This document shows positions 18,686-26,713 of a stretch of DNA of 41,656 nucleotides, piece by piece. The notes below the pieces were generated by a model. The model did not search any database. It was not told the DNA's origin and saw only the letters and a list, made by a program, of their open reading frames with translations. Within the stretch, counting starts at the first letter, position 1. Each line of letters begins with the position of its first letter. The position numbers and the translations under genes were made by a program. Source of the DNA: Hyphomicrobiales bacterium (GTDB lineage: Bacteria; Pseudomonadota; Alphaproteobacteria; Rhizobiales; JAJFHR01); assembly GCA_021775475.1 (NCBI GenBank), contig JAJFHS010000064.1, positions 1 through 41,656 on the forward strand, written 5' to 3'.

Positions 18686-19450
18686 CTAAAGAATTCCCAT
18701 TACCGATTGAATGAAGTATTTGGCGACTTCTGCATTGATTGCATTGCCGAAACCCCGCAAGAGACCCACTCTTGAGGCAGGCCCATGAGCCAGCAAACGA
18801 ATGCCGGGTTCAATGCGCCTAATTCGGCCAAGTTCTCCGGACGTTCTGTGGTTGCCATAAAATGCGCCACTACCTGGACATTCAGGGGGTGTGAGTTCCT
18901 GACCCATTGCGATGGCCCGGCTTTGTTTGCGCTGTCCTGCACCGTTGGAGTGGCCCACATAGAATGTTCGCATTCGCTCTTGGGGTGCATCTGCGGCACA
19001 AGCCGGTATATCGACCGCCCCGAAGGCAAAATCCGCTTTCTCAAAATCACTCGCCGTTCTGTCGATCCAGGCAACACTGTCATCAACTTGCTCACCAATG
19101 AAGACGACAGGTTCTGTGGTGTTTTTAATGAGGTTGAACTGGACCGGCCAAAGGTCTCTCTCGTCGTCGAACCCCTTTTTTTTGTCACCAGCTGCCGCTG
19201 AATGCGGCTGACACGGACACGATCCCGTCCACACCGGCCTATCGTCTGGCCACCCCGCTTGTCGCAATGCGTAGGACCAGACGCCAATTCCGGCGAAGAA
19301 ATGACACTGGGTGTATCGAACAAGGTCATCTGATCTGACATCTCTAATATCTCTTTCATCAACATCACCAGGCGCAATGTGCCCATTTTCAATCAATTCC
19401 CTCAGCCACGCCGCTGCCTTGGGGTCAAATTCGTTGTAATACGCACTCAT
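18686..19450 (-). CDS. Phage C5-cytosine DNA methyltransferase
   Basis: The 254-residue protein contains the SAM-binding motif I (QCHFFAGIGVWSYALRQAGW, about 49-68) and the catalytic motif IV Pro-Cys in WTGSCPCQPHSAAAG. A GEQV segment stands where ENV is usual, followed by APQERMRTFYVG. A C-terminal RVGLLRGFGNAINAEVAKYFI matches motifs IX-X. It is short for the family because the target-recognition part is small. It probably modifies phage DNA against host restriction, an analogue of the Mu mom region. A second frame over 18700-19392 is open and also protein-like (see findings). Specificity cannot be read from sequence. Confidence 0.82.
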   Translation of the reverse strand: MSAYYNEFDPKAAAWLRELIENGHIAPGDVDERDIRDVRSDDLVRYTQCHFFAGIGVWSYALRQAGWPDDRPVWTGSCPCQPHSAAAGDKKKGFDDERDLWPVQFNLIKNTTEPVVFIGEQVDDSVAWIDRTASDFEKADFAFGAVDIPACAADAPQERMRTFYVGHSNGAGQRKQSRAIAMGQELTPPECPGSGAFYGNHRTSGELGRIRRIEPGIRLLAHGPASRVGLLRGFGNAINAEVAKYFIQSVMGIL

Positions 19451-19522
19451 CCCTGCACCCGGTTACCGCCATTCATGACGATGACCGATTCCTGTATCGA
19501 TGTTTGTGACGATGCTCGATGG

Positions 19523-20188
19523 CTATACACTTTGCAGAGCCTCCATGATCGCCAGCCGTTCAAGCCGGTCCATATTGGCTATCTTGTTTTTCCAGCGTGA
19601 TTTTTTGCGCTTTATCCGTTCGCGTTCGCGGTAATCAGTTCCCAGAAAAGAATAATCATGCAACTGGGTGGGCGGGGCAAAGTTCATCCATAAGGCTTCA
19701 TCGACCATGCCTGCACGGGTCATTGTTTGATAATCGATGCGGTGAAACCGGCTTAATACATCGTCATATAAATCGCTGCGATACCCGGTGATCATGACCT
19801 TGGCCGGGGTCGTTACCAGAAAAGCCAAAAGGCGGGCATGGGCATTGTCGCTCATTTCGAAGTCGTATAGATCGCCACCCTTGCGGGTCGATTTCATATA
19901 CGGTGGATCACAGAAAACCAGATCATCAGAAGATAAGGTTCGAGAGTTCAGATAACCTATGCCGCACCGGCAATAAAAGAAGTTGTGATTGGGTGTTGAC
20001 GTCAGGTCTTTGCAAAGCTCAATGGCCTTTTGCGACCTGTCAATACCGATATTGATCTGTGCCGGTCGCTTGTTGCGAAGGATCGCACCGCTGCCTAAAA
20101 ACGGTTCGATATAAGTCTTGTGTGGCGGCATATGGTTGATGATGCGCTGATAGACACCCGCCCCGTTTTTACCGCCTGGCCACGTCAT
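19523..20188 (-). CDS. D12-class DNA adenine-N6 methyltransferase
   Basis: This 221-residue protein has the order typical of Dam/D12 enzymes: substrate-binding MTWPGGKNGAG at the very start, SAM motif I YIEPFLGSGAIL (about 27-38), a basic-acidic core INIGIDRSQ, and the catalytic motif IV VFCDPPYMKS near residue 92. A Lys/Arg-rich tail (RERERIKRKKSRWKNK) is probably DNA-binding. Its ATG overlaps the stop of the upstream 76-residue gene (ATGA), so the two are co-translated. It is complete, unlike the second D12 gene at 20435, which has lost its N-terminus. Confidence 0.88.
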   Translation of the reverse strand: MTWPGGKNGAGVYQRIINHMPPHKTYIEPFLGSGAILRNKRPAQINIGIDRSQKAIELCKDLTSTPNHNFFYCRCGIGYLNSRTLSSDDLVFCDPPYMKSTRKGGDLYDFEMSDNAHARLLAFLVTTPAKVMITGYRSDLYDDVLSRFHRIDYQTMTRAGMVDEALWMNFAPPTQLHDYSFLGTDYRERERIKRKKSRWKNKIANMDRLERLAIMEALQSV

Positions 20189-20415
20189 AAAGACCGCTCA
20201 AGCTGTATGGATGCAGCACGAGCCATCTGTAACAATGCAGCCATGGTTTTCGCTGAAACCGGCTTTGCATGAGCTGTTACCGTTAGAAATGATGGTGACG
20301 GCCGGCAGCCATCGTCATTTCTAACGGTGGTGTGCTGAATTGGCTTTTCTTCAGTATCGCCGCTTTTGACGATATCCGATTCCTTCAACATCAGATGTGG
20401 CGGTGCTGCAGTCAT
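20185..20415 (-). CDS. Hypothetical phage protein, 76 residues
   Basis: I do not recognise this protein. It has a polar N-terminal half and a helical, Ala/Leu-rich C-terminal half (KPVSAKTMAALLQMARAASIQ). Its stop overlaps the start of the following adenine methylase by four bases, and it follows the truncated D12 gene, so it belongs to the modification operon. Confidence 0.5.
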   Translation of the reverse strand: MTAAPPHLMLKESDIVKSGDTEEKPIQHTTVRNDDGCRPSPSFLTVTAHAKPVSAKTMAALLQMARAASIQLERSL

Positions 20416-20434
20416 ATGCTTGCTAATGATCCTT

Positions 20435-20926
20435 TCATTTGGTGCCTGTGACCAGCAATTCGCCAGCCCGTTTGCCCTTGCCTTTTGCTACTGAGTAATT
20501 GACCTCTACGGCTTCCATTTGCGCCCAGGAGAAGATTTTGCGGATCTCCGGCACATCGTTGATGGACAGTATGAACCGGCCTTTGATGGCCTTCAGCTGG
20601 TTTGACAAGGTTTTGAAATCATCGCGGCTAAAGATGTTCTTGCCGTAGTCATTCTCGCAACCCCAGTACGGCGGATCGAGATAAAACAGGGTTTTAGGTG
20701 TGTCGTAGCGGGCGATGAAGTCGTCATAGGGCAAACACTCTATAACCACACCTGACAGGCGCTCGTGCACAGCTTCAAGCATCGGCTCAAGGCTCGTTAG
20801 ATTGAACCTTGATGATCTGTCGTTACTAACGCCAAAATTCTTGCCTGATACCTTGCCACCAAAGGCCGTTCTTTGCAGATAGAGGAACCGGGCGGAACGT
20901 TCGAGATCGGTCAACGTGTCGGCCAC
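20435..20926 (-). pseudogene. D12-class adenine methylase, 5'-truncated
   Basis: The remaining 163 codons hold the C-terminal two-thirds of a D12 enzyme: LERSARFLYLQRTAFGGKVSG, the catalytic motif IV FYLDPPYWGCE, and FILSINDVPEIR. The SAM-binding motif I (FxGxG) that should precede it is absent. The frame stops just upstream, at the point where the oppositely oriented terminase segment begins. A GTG at 20926 could start a product, but it would lack half of the cofactor site. This is the left scar of the prophage rearrangement. Confidence 0.8.
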
Positions 20927-20935
20927 GAAATTGTC

Positions 20936-22761
20936 GGGGCATACTCATGAACGTCATTGTCACCGCCGCTGAGTTCAAAAAATCACTCGAAGAAATGGCG
21001 GATATCTTCCGCAAGAAAATTGAACTGGAAGTTGAAGCCTTTGATGCCGACGATGATGCCCGCAAGGCCAGAGTGGAACAAGTCAAAGACCCTGTTCATG
21101 GCTATCGGTTTTTTTGTGAAACATACTTTCCGCATTATCTGACAAAAGGTCCGTCCGCCCTTCACCTTGAGTTATTTGAGCGCCTGCCAAAAATGATCGC
21201 TGACCCACGCGGTATCAATCTCAACCTAATCGCACCACGTGGTGCGGCCAAATCCACACACATCGACCTCATGTTCCCGCTGTGGTGTACCGTTAACGGC
21301 TACAAGCATTACATCGGCTTGATAATGGATGCCTTCGAGCAGGCCGCTGTCATGATTGAAGCGCTTAAAGCTGAAATGGAAGTCAACCCGCGTCTGGCCT
21401 ATGATTTTCCCGATATCATGGGCCAAGGTCGAACATGGCGTGAAGGGCTCATCATCACCCGCAACAATATCAAGATTGAAGGTTTCGGTACGGGCAAGAA
21501 AATACGCGGTCGCCGTCACGGTCCCTATCGCCCGGACCTGATCTTGATGGACGATATTGAAAACGACGAGGCGGTCAAAAGTCCGGAACAACGTAAAAAG
21601 CTGGAGAACTGGATTTCCAAAGCAGTGATGGAACTGGGGCCAACCGATGGCACCATGGATGTTTTATTTGCGGGAACCATTTTGCATTTTGATGCAGTCA
21701 TTGTCCGGTTCTCCAAAAAACCCGGCTGGCAGACTATCCACTTCCAGGCGATCATGAATTGGCCGGACCGTATGGACCTGTGGGACCGTTGGGAAGAAAT
21801 ATACATCAACGAAGGCGAACCCGCTGCTGACAGGTACTATGCTGAAAACAAAACCGCTATGGATGCCGGGGCAATCCTGAATTGGCCGGACAATCACACG
21901 CTTTTATTCCTGATGAAAAAGCGTGCTGGAGAACATGCAGCTTTTGCATCCGAATATCAGAACAAGCCGATCAATGAGAATAACGGCTTTCAAAACCTTA
22001 CCTTCTGGGTACGACGCAAGCGCAACCTGATCCATTTTGGGGCGATTGATCCTTCCCTGGGCAAAAAATCAAAAGGCCGCGATCCTTCGGCCATTCTGAT
22101 TGCCGGTGTTGACCCCATCACCAAAGAACTGGATATTCTGGAAGCCCGCATCCGAAAGCGCCTGCCCGATATCATCATATCAGACACCATCGCCCTGCAA
22201 CGTGAATACCAATGTGTCCTGTGGTTTGTTGAGGCGGTGCAGTTTCAGGAGTTCTTACGCACAACATTGATGGCGACAGCGGCCAGCCAAGGCGTTGCCT
22301 TGCCCGCCATCCCGGTCATTCCGTTTGCTGACAAGCACTTGAGAATTGAGCGATTGCAACCGCCCACGGCCAGCGGTCTTATCCGGTTTCATAAAGGTCA
22401 ATCAACGCTTATCGACCAGTTGCAGCAATTCCCGGATGCCGATCATGACGACGGCCCGGACTGTCTCGAAATGCTGTGGGAAAATGCACTCAAATACAGC
22501 CGGGGCGGGGCTGCTGACATTGGCGGCATTCAAAGTGCCCCGTCCAACCTTGGCGGTGGTTTGAGCGATTACAGGCTAGGAGGTTAGCGCCATGGAAGAA
22601 GTATCAAATCAAGAGCGCAAGAACCTGAAGAAAGATGCTGGCAGGCTCATTGCCAGTGCCCGCAATGATGTCACCATCCCCCACTTCAATGATGTGTTTT
22701 TCAACACCGATCCGACGATATTATCACGAGGCGGTGGTAAAGGTCTTGAAATCTATGAAGA
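20936..22761. other. Inverted segment carrying terL and 5' portal
   Basis: All other late genes of the prophage are on the minus strand, but terL and the portal fragment are on the plus strand. The left edge cuts a D12 methylase; the right edge cuts both the portal gene and the 3' end of terS. If the segment is flipped on paper, terS reads on as EPFGAYS and its TGA overlaps the terL ATG (ATGA), the same coupling used elsewhere in this phage. Edges are accurate to a few bases. Confidence 0.75.
20947..22587 (+). CDS. Phage terminase large subunit (TerL)
   Basis: This 546-residue DNA-packaging motor has an N-terminal ATPase with Walker A-like APRGAAKSTHID (about 97-108) and Walker B ILMDDIENDEA (about 199-209). 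A C-terminal RNase-H-like nuclease has a first acidic strand FGAIDPSLGKKSKGRDPSAI and a distal DHDDGPDCLEM. It resembles the Mu gp28-type terminases. It is full length but probably silent: it lies in the inverted segment, lacks an upstream ribosome site of its own because that was in terS, and converges on terS. AGGAGG ahead of the following portal gene shows the original operon continuity. Confidence 0.88.
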   Translation: MNVIVTAAEFKKSLEEMADIFRKKIELEVEAFDADDDARKARVEQVKDPVHGYRFFCETYFPHYLTKGPSALHLELFERLPKMIADPRGINLNLIAPRGAAKSTHIDLMFPLWCTVNGYKHYIGLIMDAFEQAAVMIEALKAEMEVNPRLAYDFPDIMGQGRTWREGLIITRNNIKIEGFGTGKKIRGRRHGPYRPDLILMDDIENDEAVKSPEQRKKLENWISKAVMELGPTDGTMDVLFAGTILHFDAVIVRFSKKPGWQTIHFQAIMNWPDRMDLWDRWEEIYINEGEPAADRYYAENKTAMDAGAILNWPDNHTLLFLMKKRAGEHAAFASEYQNKPINENNGFQNLTFWVRRKRNLIHFGAIDPSLGKKSKGRDPSAILIAGVDPITKELDILEARIRKRLPDIIISDTIALQREYQCVLWFVEAVQFQEFLRTTLMATAASQGVALPAIPVIPFADKHLRIERLQPPTASGLIRFHKGQSTLIDQLQQFPDADHDDGPDCLEMLWENALKYSRGGAADIGGIQSAPSNLGGGLSDYRLGG

Positions 22762-22807
22762 GAACGGTTCAAGGATTTCAAGGAAGGCATCGGCATGTTG
22801 CGGATAA
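22592..22807 (+). pseudogene. Portal protein gene, first ~57 codons only
   Basis: It begins MEEVSNQERKNL after a strong AGGAGG and reads as a Mu gp29/DUF935-type portal N-terminus up to DPTILSRGGGKGLEIYEE at about 22763. It then continues in unrelated sequence that is the antisense of terS to a chance stop at 22807. The several hundred missing residues, and all head and tail genes that should follow, are absent from the prophage. The portal assignment rests on the recognisable DPT..RGGGKGL..Y motif and on the position after terL. Confidence 0.72.
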
Positions 22808-23229
22808 TTTTCTGCAACAAACGATGACATGCGCTGCAATACATCCTGGGCAACGCCCAATTCTGAAATCTTCGGGGTAACACGGGCAGCGGCGGCGACG
22901 GCCTTGGTCATACTGTCAGCCAATGACGCAAGCTGTTTTACCTTGGTGTCGATATCGCCGGTGCTGCCCTTGATATCATCCATGGAGGCATGGGTGAGCA
23001 TGACGAAATCTTCAACAACCGTCATGACCACAGCTTCAAGGCCTTGACCGGCTATCAGGTTGGCGGACCGTGCCACACCCCAATCATCGCCTTTTCTGAG
23101 CGCATCAGATTTCCATCGGCGAATAGTGGTTGCCGGAACGCCAATAGCCAACGATATTGTTGGCGGGGACTGGCGTTTGAAGACGAAAGCCTCACGCGCC
23201 TTTTTACGCTGGTCGGCTGTATAGGCCAT
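22753..23229 (-). CDS. Phage terminase small subunit (DUF1804-like)
   Basis: This 158-residue protein has an N-terminal helix-turn-helix that binds packaging sites (RKKAREAFVFKRQSPPTISL followed by IGVPATTIRRWKSDA) and a helical remainder. It matches the small terminase (DUF1804) of Mu-like phages. The last residues (after LEILEP) come from the rearrangement junction: the stop codon at 22753 lies in portal-antisense DNA. The protein is therefore only slightly altered at its end. It starts six bases after the holin-like gene's position in the late operon but is transcribed away from terL. Confidence 0.75.
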   Translation of the reverse strand: MAYTADQRKKAREAFVFKRQSPPTISLAIGVPATTIRRWKSDALRKGDDWGVARSANLIAGQGLEAVVMTVVEDFVMLTHASMDDIKGSTGDIDTKVKQLASLADSMTKAVAAAARVTPKISELGVAQDVLQRMSSFVAENYPQHADAFLEILEPFSS

Positions 23230-23235
23230 ACGGTC

Positions 23236-23550
23236 TCACTTCTTCCCCAGTTTCAAAATAGCCGAGATGATGCCTTCGGGGTTTTTGGAAGCGCGCGATA
23301 TCCAGACAACGAGGTTGCGGCCAGATATGCCGTAAATACCTGCGACGGCATGACCCCAGGTTATTGACAGGTTGAAAAACTCAATCGTCGGTTCGGTGGC
23401 GATGGCAGCAATAAAAACACCTGCCAGCAAAGAGCCGAATGCCGTTAGCTTGGTGTGTGATTTCAGATCAACACCGATGGATAGTATCGCGCCGATGAAG
23501 GCTGTAACAATTGTGGCCAGTTTGATACCGAAAAATTCAACGCCGCTCAT
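23236..23550 (-). CDS. Phage holin-like membrane protein
   Basis: This 104-residue protein has three hydrophobic stretches (IKLATIVTAFIGAILSIGV, LTAFGSLLAGVFIAAIA and WGHAVAGIYGISG) and a basic C-terminus, the layout of small phage holins. It lies between the outer spanin and terS and shares an ATGA overlap with the spanin gene. The end of the endolysin also carries a membrane helix, so which of the two forms the lytic pore is not certain. Confidence 0.5.
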   Translation of the reverse strand: MSGVEFFGIKLATIVTAFIGAILSIGVDLKSHTKLTAFGSLLAGVFIAAIATEPTIEFFNLSITWGHAVAGIYGISGRNLVVWISRASKNPEGIISAILKLGKK

Positions 23551-23825
23551 TTTGAAAATTCCCTTTTGGTCTGGTCGTAAAGCTTGACAGCACCGTTCTT
23601 CTTAGCGGCACACGTGGCCAGTGCCTTGCGGGTGCGGGCAAGCTCAATGCGCGCGTCCTTTCCTGCCCTGACGCCGGGGTCGGGGCAGGATGCGCGTAAT
23701 TGTCCGGGCATCTTTGGCAGGTCAATACCGGCCTTGATGCGCCCGACACTAGCGGATTGCGCGCAGGCGCTTAGCACCAGCATCAGTGAGAATGCAGGCG
23801 TTATTCTTGCCAATGTCGTTTTCAT
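23547..23825 (-). CDS. Rz1-like outer spanin lipoprotein
   Basis: The start at 23825 gives a 92-residue protein with a lipoprotein signal ending LMLVLSAC (lipobox LSAC). It is followed by a short Pro-containing periplasmic part with two further cysteines. Its first 26 codons overlap the 3' end of the Rz-like gene in another frame, the classic nested Rz/Rz1 arrangement. Together the two proteins bridge the periplasm and fuse the membranes in the last step of lysis. Confidence 0.72.
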   Translation of the reverse strand: MKTTLARITPAFSLMLVLSACAQSASVGRIKAGIDLPKMPGQLRASCPDPGVRAGKDARIELARTRKALATCAAKKNGAVKLYDQTKREFSK

Positions 23826-24072
23826 AATCGTCCACTTTTTTGGTAAGGTTCTCGATTTCAAATTCCCGTAACCGCCGGTCTTTTTCCGCCTGGGCAAGGA
23901 TGGTCTGTTTGGCCGTGTTCTGGCGCTTCAACTCGGTGATCTCAGCATTGAGACTGGCGGCCTTGCAGGCGCGACTGGCGGAGCTATAGCCCGCGTTGTA
24001 AATCCATAGCGCCGCCAGCACCATGGCCAGTGGCTTCCAGTACTGGCGCAATAAAAACTGCGCTGCGGTCAT
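23749..24072 (-). CDS. Rz-like inner spanin
   Basis: This 107-residue protein has one N-terminal membrane anchor (YWKPLAMVLAALWIYNAGY) followed by a long charged coiled coil (NAEITELKRQNTAKQTIL ... LREFEIENLTKKVDDYENDI), as in inner-membrane spanins. Its ATG overlaps the endolysin stop (ATGA), and its 3' end overlaps the lipoprotein gene. Confidence 0.7.
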   Translation of the reverse strand: MTAAQFLLRQYWKPLAMVLAALWIYNAGYSSASRACKAASLNAEITELKRQNTAKQTILAQAEKDRRLREFEIENLTKKVDDYENDIGKNNACILTDAGAKRLRAIR

Positions 24073-25091
24073 GCTGTTTTCCCCGATTTGTGATCTTCAA
24101 CACGCGCAGCACCCGAGCGCCATGCCTGCCAGGTGAGGTAAGCAACCGCGATCAGCAGACCGTAAGTGACAGCATCCGACATCCCACCAAACGTTTCCAA
24201 AACGGGTGTTAGCTGGGTTTTCAGAGATTTGAAGGTGTCGGAAAAGAAGGGCAGAAGGGAAACAATGCCACTGACAGACACGGCGGTGCCTGTGGCTAAT
24301 GACTTCATGGAGGCATCCGCAATGCGTGATCCGTCAGTGGCAAGGGAAGCGATGGACGCGGCGTCACGCTCTAAACTGATTTGGCGCGGGGTGGCATCGC
24401 TTAAGGCTTCGGTGGTGGCGGCACCAACCACCCCATCGGTGATAAGGTGATTGTCGACCTGAAAGGCCAACACGGCGGCGCGGGTGCGGTCGCCGAAATT
24501 ATTGTCAATCCCACCTACCTGATAGCCGAGCTTGACGAGTTGGCGTTGCAGGGCTTCAACCTGAAAGCCCTTGTCGCCATGACGGATTGTGGCGCTGGCT
24601 GGCTCGGGAGTTGAAACTACGATTGCAGGCTCAGACTTAGTCTTGGTCTTGTCTGGCCGCGTCCCGGCCAGATAACCTTTTTCCGATATGCCGAGGACTT
24701 TCTTATAATCAATGACCGGGCAGGTCTTGTTAGCAACTTCACGATGACCATGAAAAGTGACCTGGCCATTGTAAGCGTCATTGATTTGCCAGCACAGGTC
24801 AACCAGCGCGGCCAGTTCTTCTTTGGTGACCTTGCCAATTTTTAACCCGGAAATGCAGATGGCGATGGTGCCACGATTATATGGCGCTTGGGCAGCGGGC
24901 GTTTTTTCAAGATCACGCCCGCGCTCGATCTGACCAGATTTGCGGATGAAGAAATGATAACCAATGCCAGACCAGCCTTTAGCCCTGTGCCAGGCATCTA
25001 TTGTCGCCGCATTATCATGATCAGGATTGTCAGATGCCGAAATGTGAATAAAGACCTTTTTGACAGGTCGGGCGGGTTTGACAAAAAGCAT
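24069..25091 (-). CDS. Endolysin: N-acetylmuramoyl-L-alanine amidase with peptidoglycan-binding domain
   Basis: The start at 25091 is chosen for GGAG nine bases upstream. The N-terminal domain (about 10-130) is a T7-lysozyme-type zinc amidase: His in VFIHISASDN, GIGYHFFIRKSGQIERGRD, and His/Cys ligands in FHGHREVANKTCP. A PG_binding_1 domain follows (about 175-240: HGDKGFQVEALQRQLVKLGY ... DRTRAAVLAFQ). The last ~60 residues contain a membrane helix (VTYGLLIAVAYLTWQAW). A C-terminal membrane segment on an endolysin is unusual; it suggests membrane tethering or a fused pore domain. It is first of the overlapping lysis genes. Confidence 0.85.
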   Translation of the reverse strand: MLFVKPARPVKKVFIHISASDNPDHDNAATIDAWHRAKGWSGIGYHFFIRKSGQIERGRDLEKTPAAQAPYNRGTIAICISGLKIGKVTKEELAALVDLCWQINDAYNGQVTFHGHREVANKTCPVIDYKKVLGISEKGYLAGTRPDKTKTKSEPAIVVSTPEPASATIRHGDKGFQVEALQRQLVKLGYQVGGIDNNFGDRTRAAVLAFQVDNHLITDGVVGAATTEALSDATPRQISLERDAASIASLATDGSRIADASMKSLATGTAVSVSGIVSLLPFFSDTFKSLKTQLTPVLETFGGMSDAVTYGLLIAVAYLTWQAWRSGAARVEDHKSGKTA

Positions 25092-25168
25092 GAGGTGGCG
25101 CTCCAATTAAAATATGGAGGTCACCATGGTCATTTAAAAACAGGAAATCGTGTGGAAGGGTTCCGTTG

Positions 25169-25576
25169 CTATCGATCTTCAGAGCTTGCAAACATATCGA
25201 TCTGGCGATGATCGTGTTTTTTCAGGCGTGGTTCTGAATTCAGCAGATTGCGGATATGTCGTTCGGTGACTTTGAGTTCAAGCGCTATCTGGCGATTTGA
25301 ACGGCCTTGCGCGTGAAGTCGGATCGCCGCTGGTCTGGTTTCTGCACTGAATTTCATCGTTGGCACATAAAGGATATCGCCGGGGTAAAACTTTATCAGG
25401 ACATCGGCGGTTTTTCTGTCAAGCAAGGCCAACACGCTGTCCGGTGACCAGACCTTGGGAATTTTAACTTCCAGACCGGGCAGAGTGTCAACCAGATTTT
25501 GTGCAACTTCGACCCCGATGGTGTCAGCAACATCTTTCATGTCTTTGGTGAATTGATGTTCGGCAAGATCGCTCAA
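25169..25576 (-). CDS. Mor/C-family late-gene activator
   Basis: The C-terminal part, ILYVPTMKFSAETRPAAIR followed by LHAQGRSNRQIALELKVTERHIRNLL, has the beta-strand plus helix-turn-helix of Mor and C, the Mu activators of middle and late transcription. The N-terminal half is a helical dimerisation region. I favour a TTG start at 25576, because GGAGG lies just upstream and TTGA overlaps the stop of the preceding gene; a GTG at 25597 is the alternative. Its place ahead of the lysis and terminase genes fits a switch to late expression. Confidence 0.68.
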   Translation of the reverse strand: MSDLAEHQFTKDMKDVADTIGVEVAQNLVDTLPGLEVKIPKVWSPDSVLALLDRKTADVLIKFYPGDILYVPTMKFSAETRPAAIRLHAQGRSNRQIALELKVTERHIRNLLNSEPRLKKHDHRQIDMFASSEDR

Positions 25577-25818
25577 CGCTCCTCCCCCTTGTTCCACTTC
25601 AAAGGCTTCAAATGAGCCTGGGCAACCCAGACAGACACCACCCGGCCTTTTGCAAATCTGTAGGTAATACCGTTAGAGGTAATGCCACGGGCACCATGGG
25701 CTAACGCTTGGTGTGTGTGGTCATGAATACGTTGTCGGATGGCGTCAACATCGATGGCGACAACGCGCTCAAGGTATCGAACCACAGCATGATCGGTGAC
25801 AGGCAGGCGCTTGGTCAT
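25573..25818 (-). CDS. Hypothetical phage protein, 81 residues
   Basis: It begins MTKRLPVTDHAVVRYLERV, a start I recognise from small phage-encoded proteins of unknown function, and continues with IDVDAIRQRIHDHTHQAL and GITYRFAKGRVVSVW. The start at 25818 is preferred to 25872 because only the shorter form begins at the conserved motif. Its stop overlaps the presumed TTG start of the Mor-like gene. Confidence 0.6.
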   Translation of the reverse strand: MTKRLPVTDHAVVRYLERVVAIDVDAIRQRIHDHTHQALAHGARGITSNGITYRFAKGRVVSVWVAQAHLKPLKWNKGEER

Positions 25819-25843
25819 GCTGCACCTGCCTGTAATGTGGGTG

Positions 25844-26050
25844 TTACTTCTGCCCTTGGGGCAGGTCTGCAAGCCACGTTCTGATTTTGTCCAGCGTGGT
25901 TTCCAACGTGTCTCCGGTTTGCTTTAACCTGTCGCCGTACTGATCGTGGGATGGATTGCCATCGACGCGCGCCACCATGATCGACAGGCAATTGCCGTGA
26001 CGAAAGGCCACGGGAATGGTTCCGGCTGAATATTGCGGTTTGGTTGCCAT
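25844..26050 (-). CDS. Hypothetical phage protein, 68 residues
   Basis: This is a small polar protein with no recognised domain. It starts four bases after the antirepressor stop, in the same operon, and ends 26 bases before the next gene. A helical C-terminal part (TLETTLDKIRTWLADL) is visible. Confidence 0.5.
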   Translation of the reverse strand: MATKPQYSAGTIPVAFRHGNCLSIMVARVDGNPSHDQYGDRLKQTGDTLETTLDKIRTWLADLPQGQK

Positions 26051-26053
26051 GGT

Positions 26054-26710
26054 TTAAGCTCCAATGGGTGCGGGCAATGACGGTGTGGAGCCGACGCGGG
26101 GCCAGACTTCCGGCTCCCATGACTGATCTTGCGAATTCCACAGCATCTGAAACCAGCCGTCCCCGGAAATAACACCGACCTTTTCCATTTCGTCGATCAC
26201 TTCTTCCACTTCGCCCTGGGAGCGGCGCATATGCCGCCACACCATTTGCTTGGGAATGCCGGCCTGCTGGTGAAAATAAACCTTCGACCACACCGGTTTG
26301 GACATCAGGCAATGCTGGATGAGCTTGTAATTCTGATCCTTCAGACGCGCCAGATCGTGATGCAATTCGCCCGACCAGTGTTGCCACAGCACATCGTCGC
26401 ATTCGTTTTGGTAGCGAATGACATCCGCCTTCAGGTCCGGGCGCACCTTGTTGGGCTTGATGGAATAGAGCCAGATCGGGAATTTTCGTAGAGGAATACA
26501 GGTAGTATCCTGTTCTCCACCGGCTGAAGGTAGGGTGATTATCACCCCACCATAACGCTCTGGAGACGCCCAAATCTTGTTTCGTTGACTTTTTGGATCG
26601 ATCCCAAGGCGTTCGCAGTAAGGCTTGATCGGCACATAAGGTTCGCCATTGCGCTCGATCATCATCACTTCTTCGTCGTGAAACGGTACATTGATCAATT
26701 CGGTGGTCAT
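26054..26710 (-). CDS. Phage antirepressor (P22_AR_N domain)
   Basis: This is a 218-residue protein. Residues 1-115 follow the P22 antirepressor N-terminal pattern: VPFHDEEVMMIERNGEPYVP, then the CERLGIDPKSQRNKIWAS segment, CIPLRKFPIWLYSIKPNKVRP and IRYQNECDDVLWQHW. The C-terminal part is phage-specific. Such proteins bind and inactivate a CI-type repressor; the target here would be the S24-type repressor at 33619. It follows a terminator and precedes the Mor-like gene, so it may belong to a middle operon. Confidence 0.8.
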   Translation of the reverse strand: MTTELINVPFHDEEVMMIERNGEPYVPIKPYCERLGIDPKSQRNKIWASPERYGGVIITLPSAGGEQDTTCIPLRKFPIWLYSIKPNKVRPDLKADVIRYQNECDDVLWQHWSGELHHDLARLKDQNYKLIQHCLMSKPVWSKVYFHQQAGIPKQMVWRHMRRSQGEVEEVIDEMEKVGVISGDGWFQMLWNSQDQSWEPEVWPRVGSTPSLPAPIGA

Positions 26711-26713
26711 GGC

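Noticed and set aside
20936..22761. A Mu G-like site-specific invertible segment
   Set aside because: There is no invertase gene, no inverted recombination sites at the edges, and the edges cut through genes. It fits a one-off rearrangement better.
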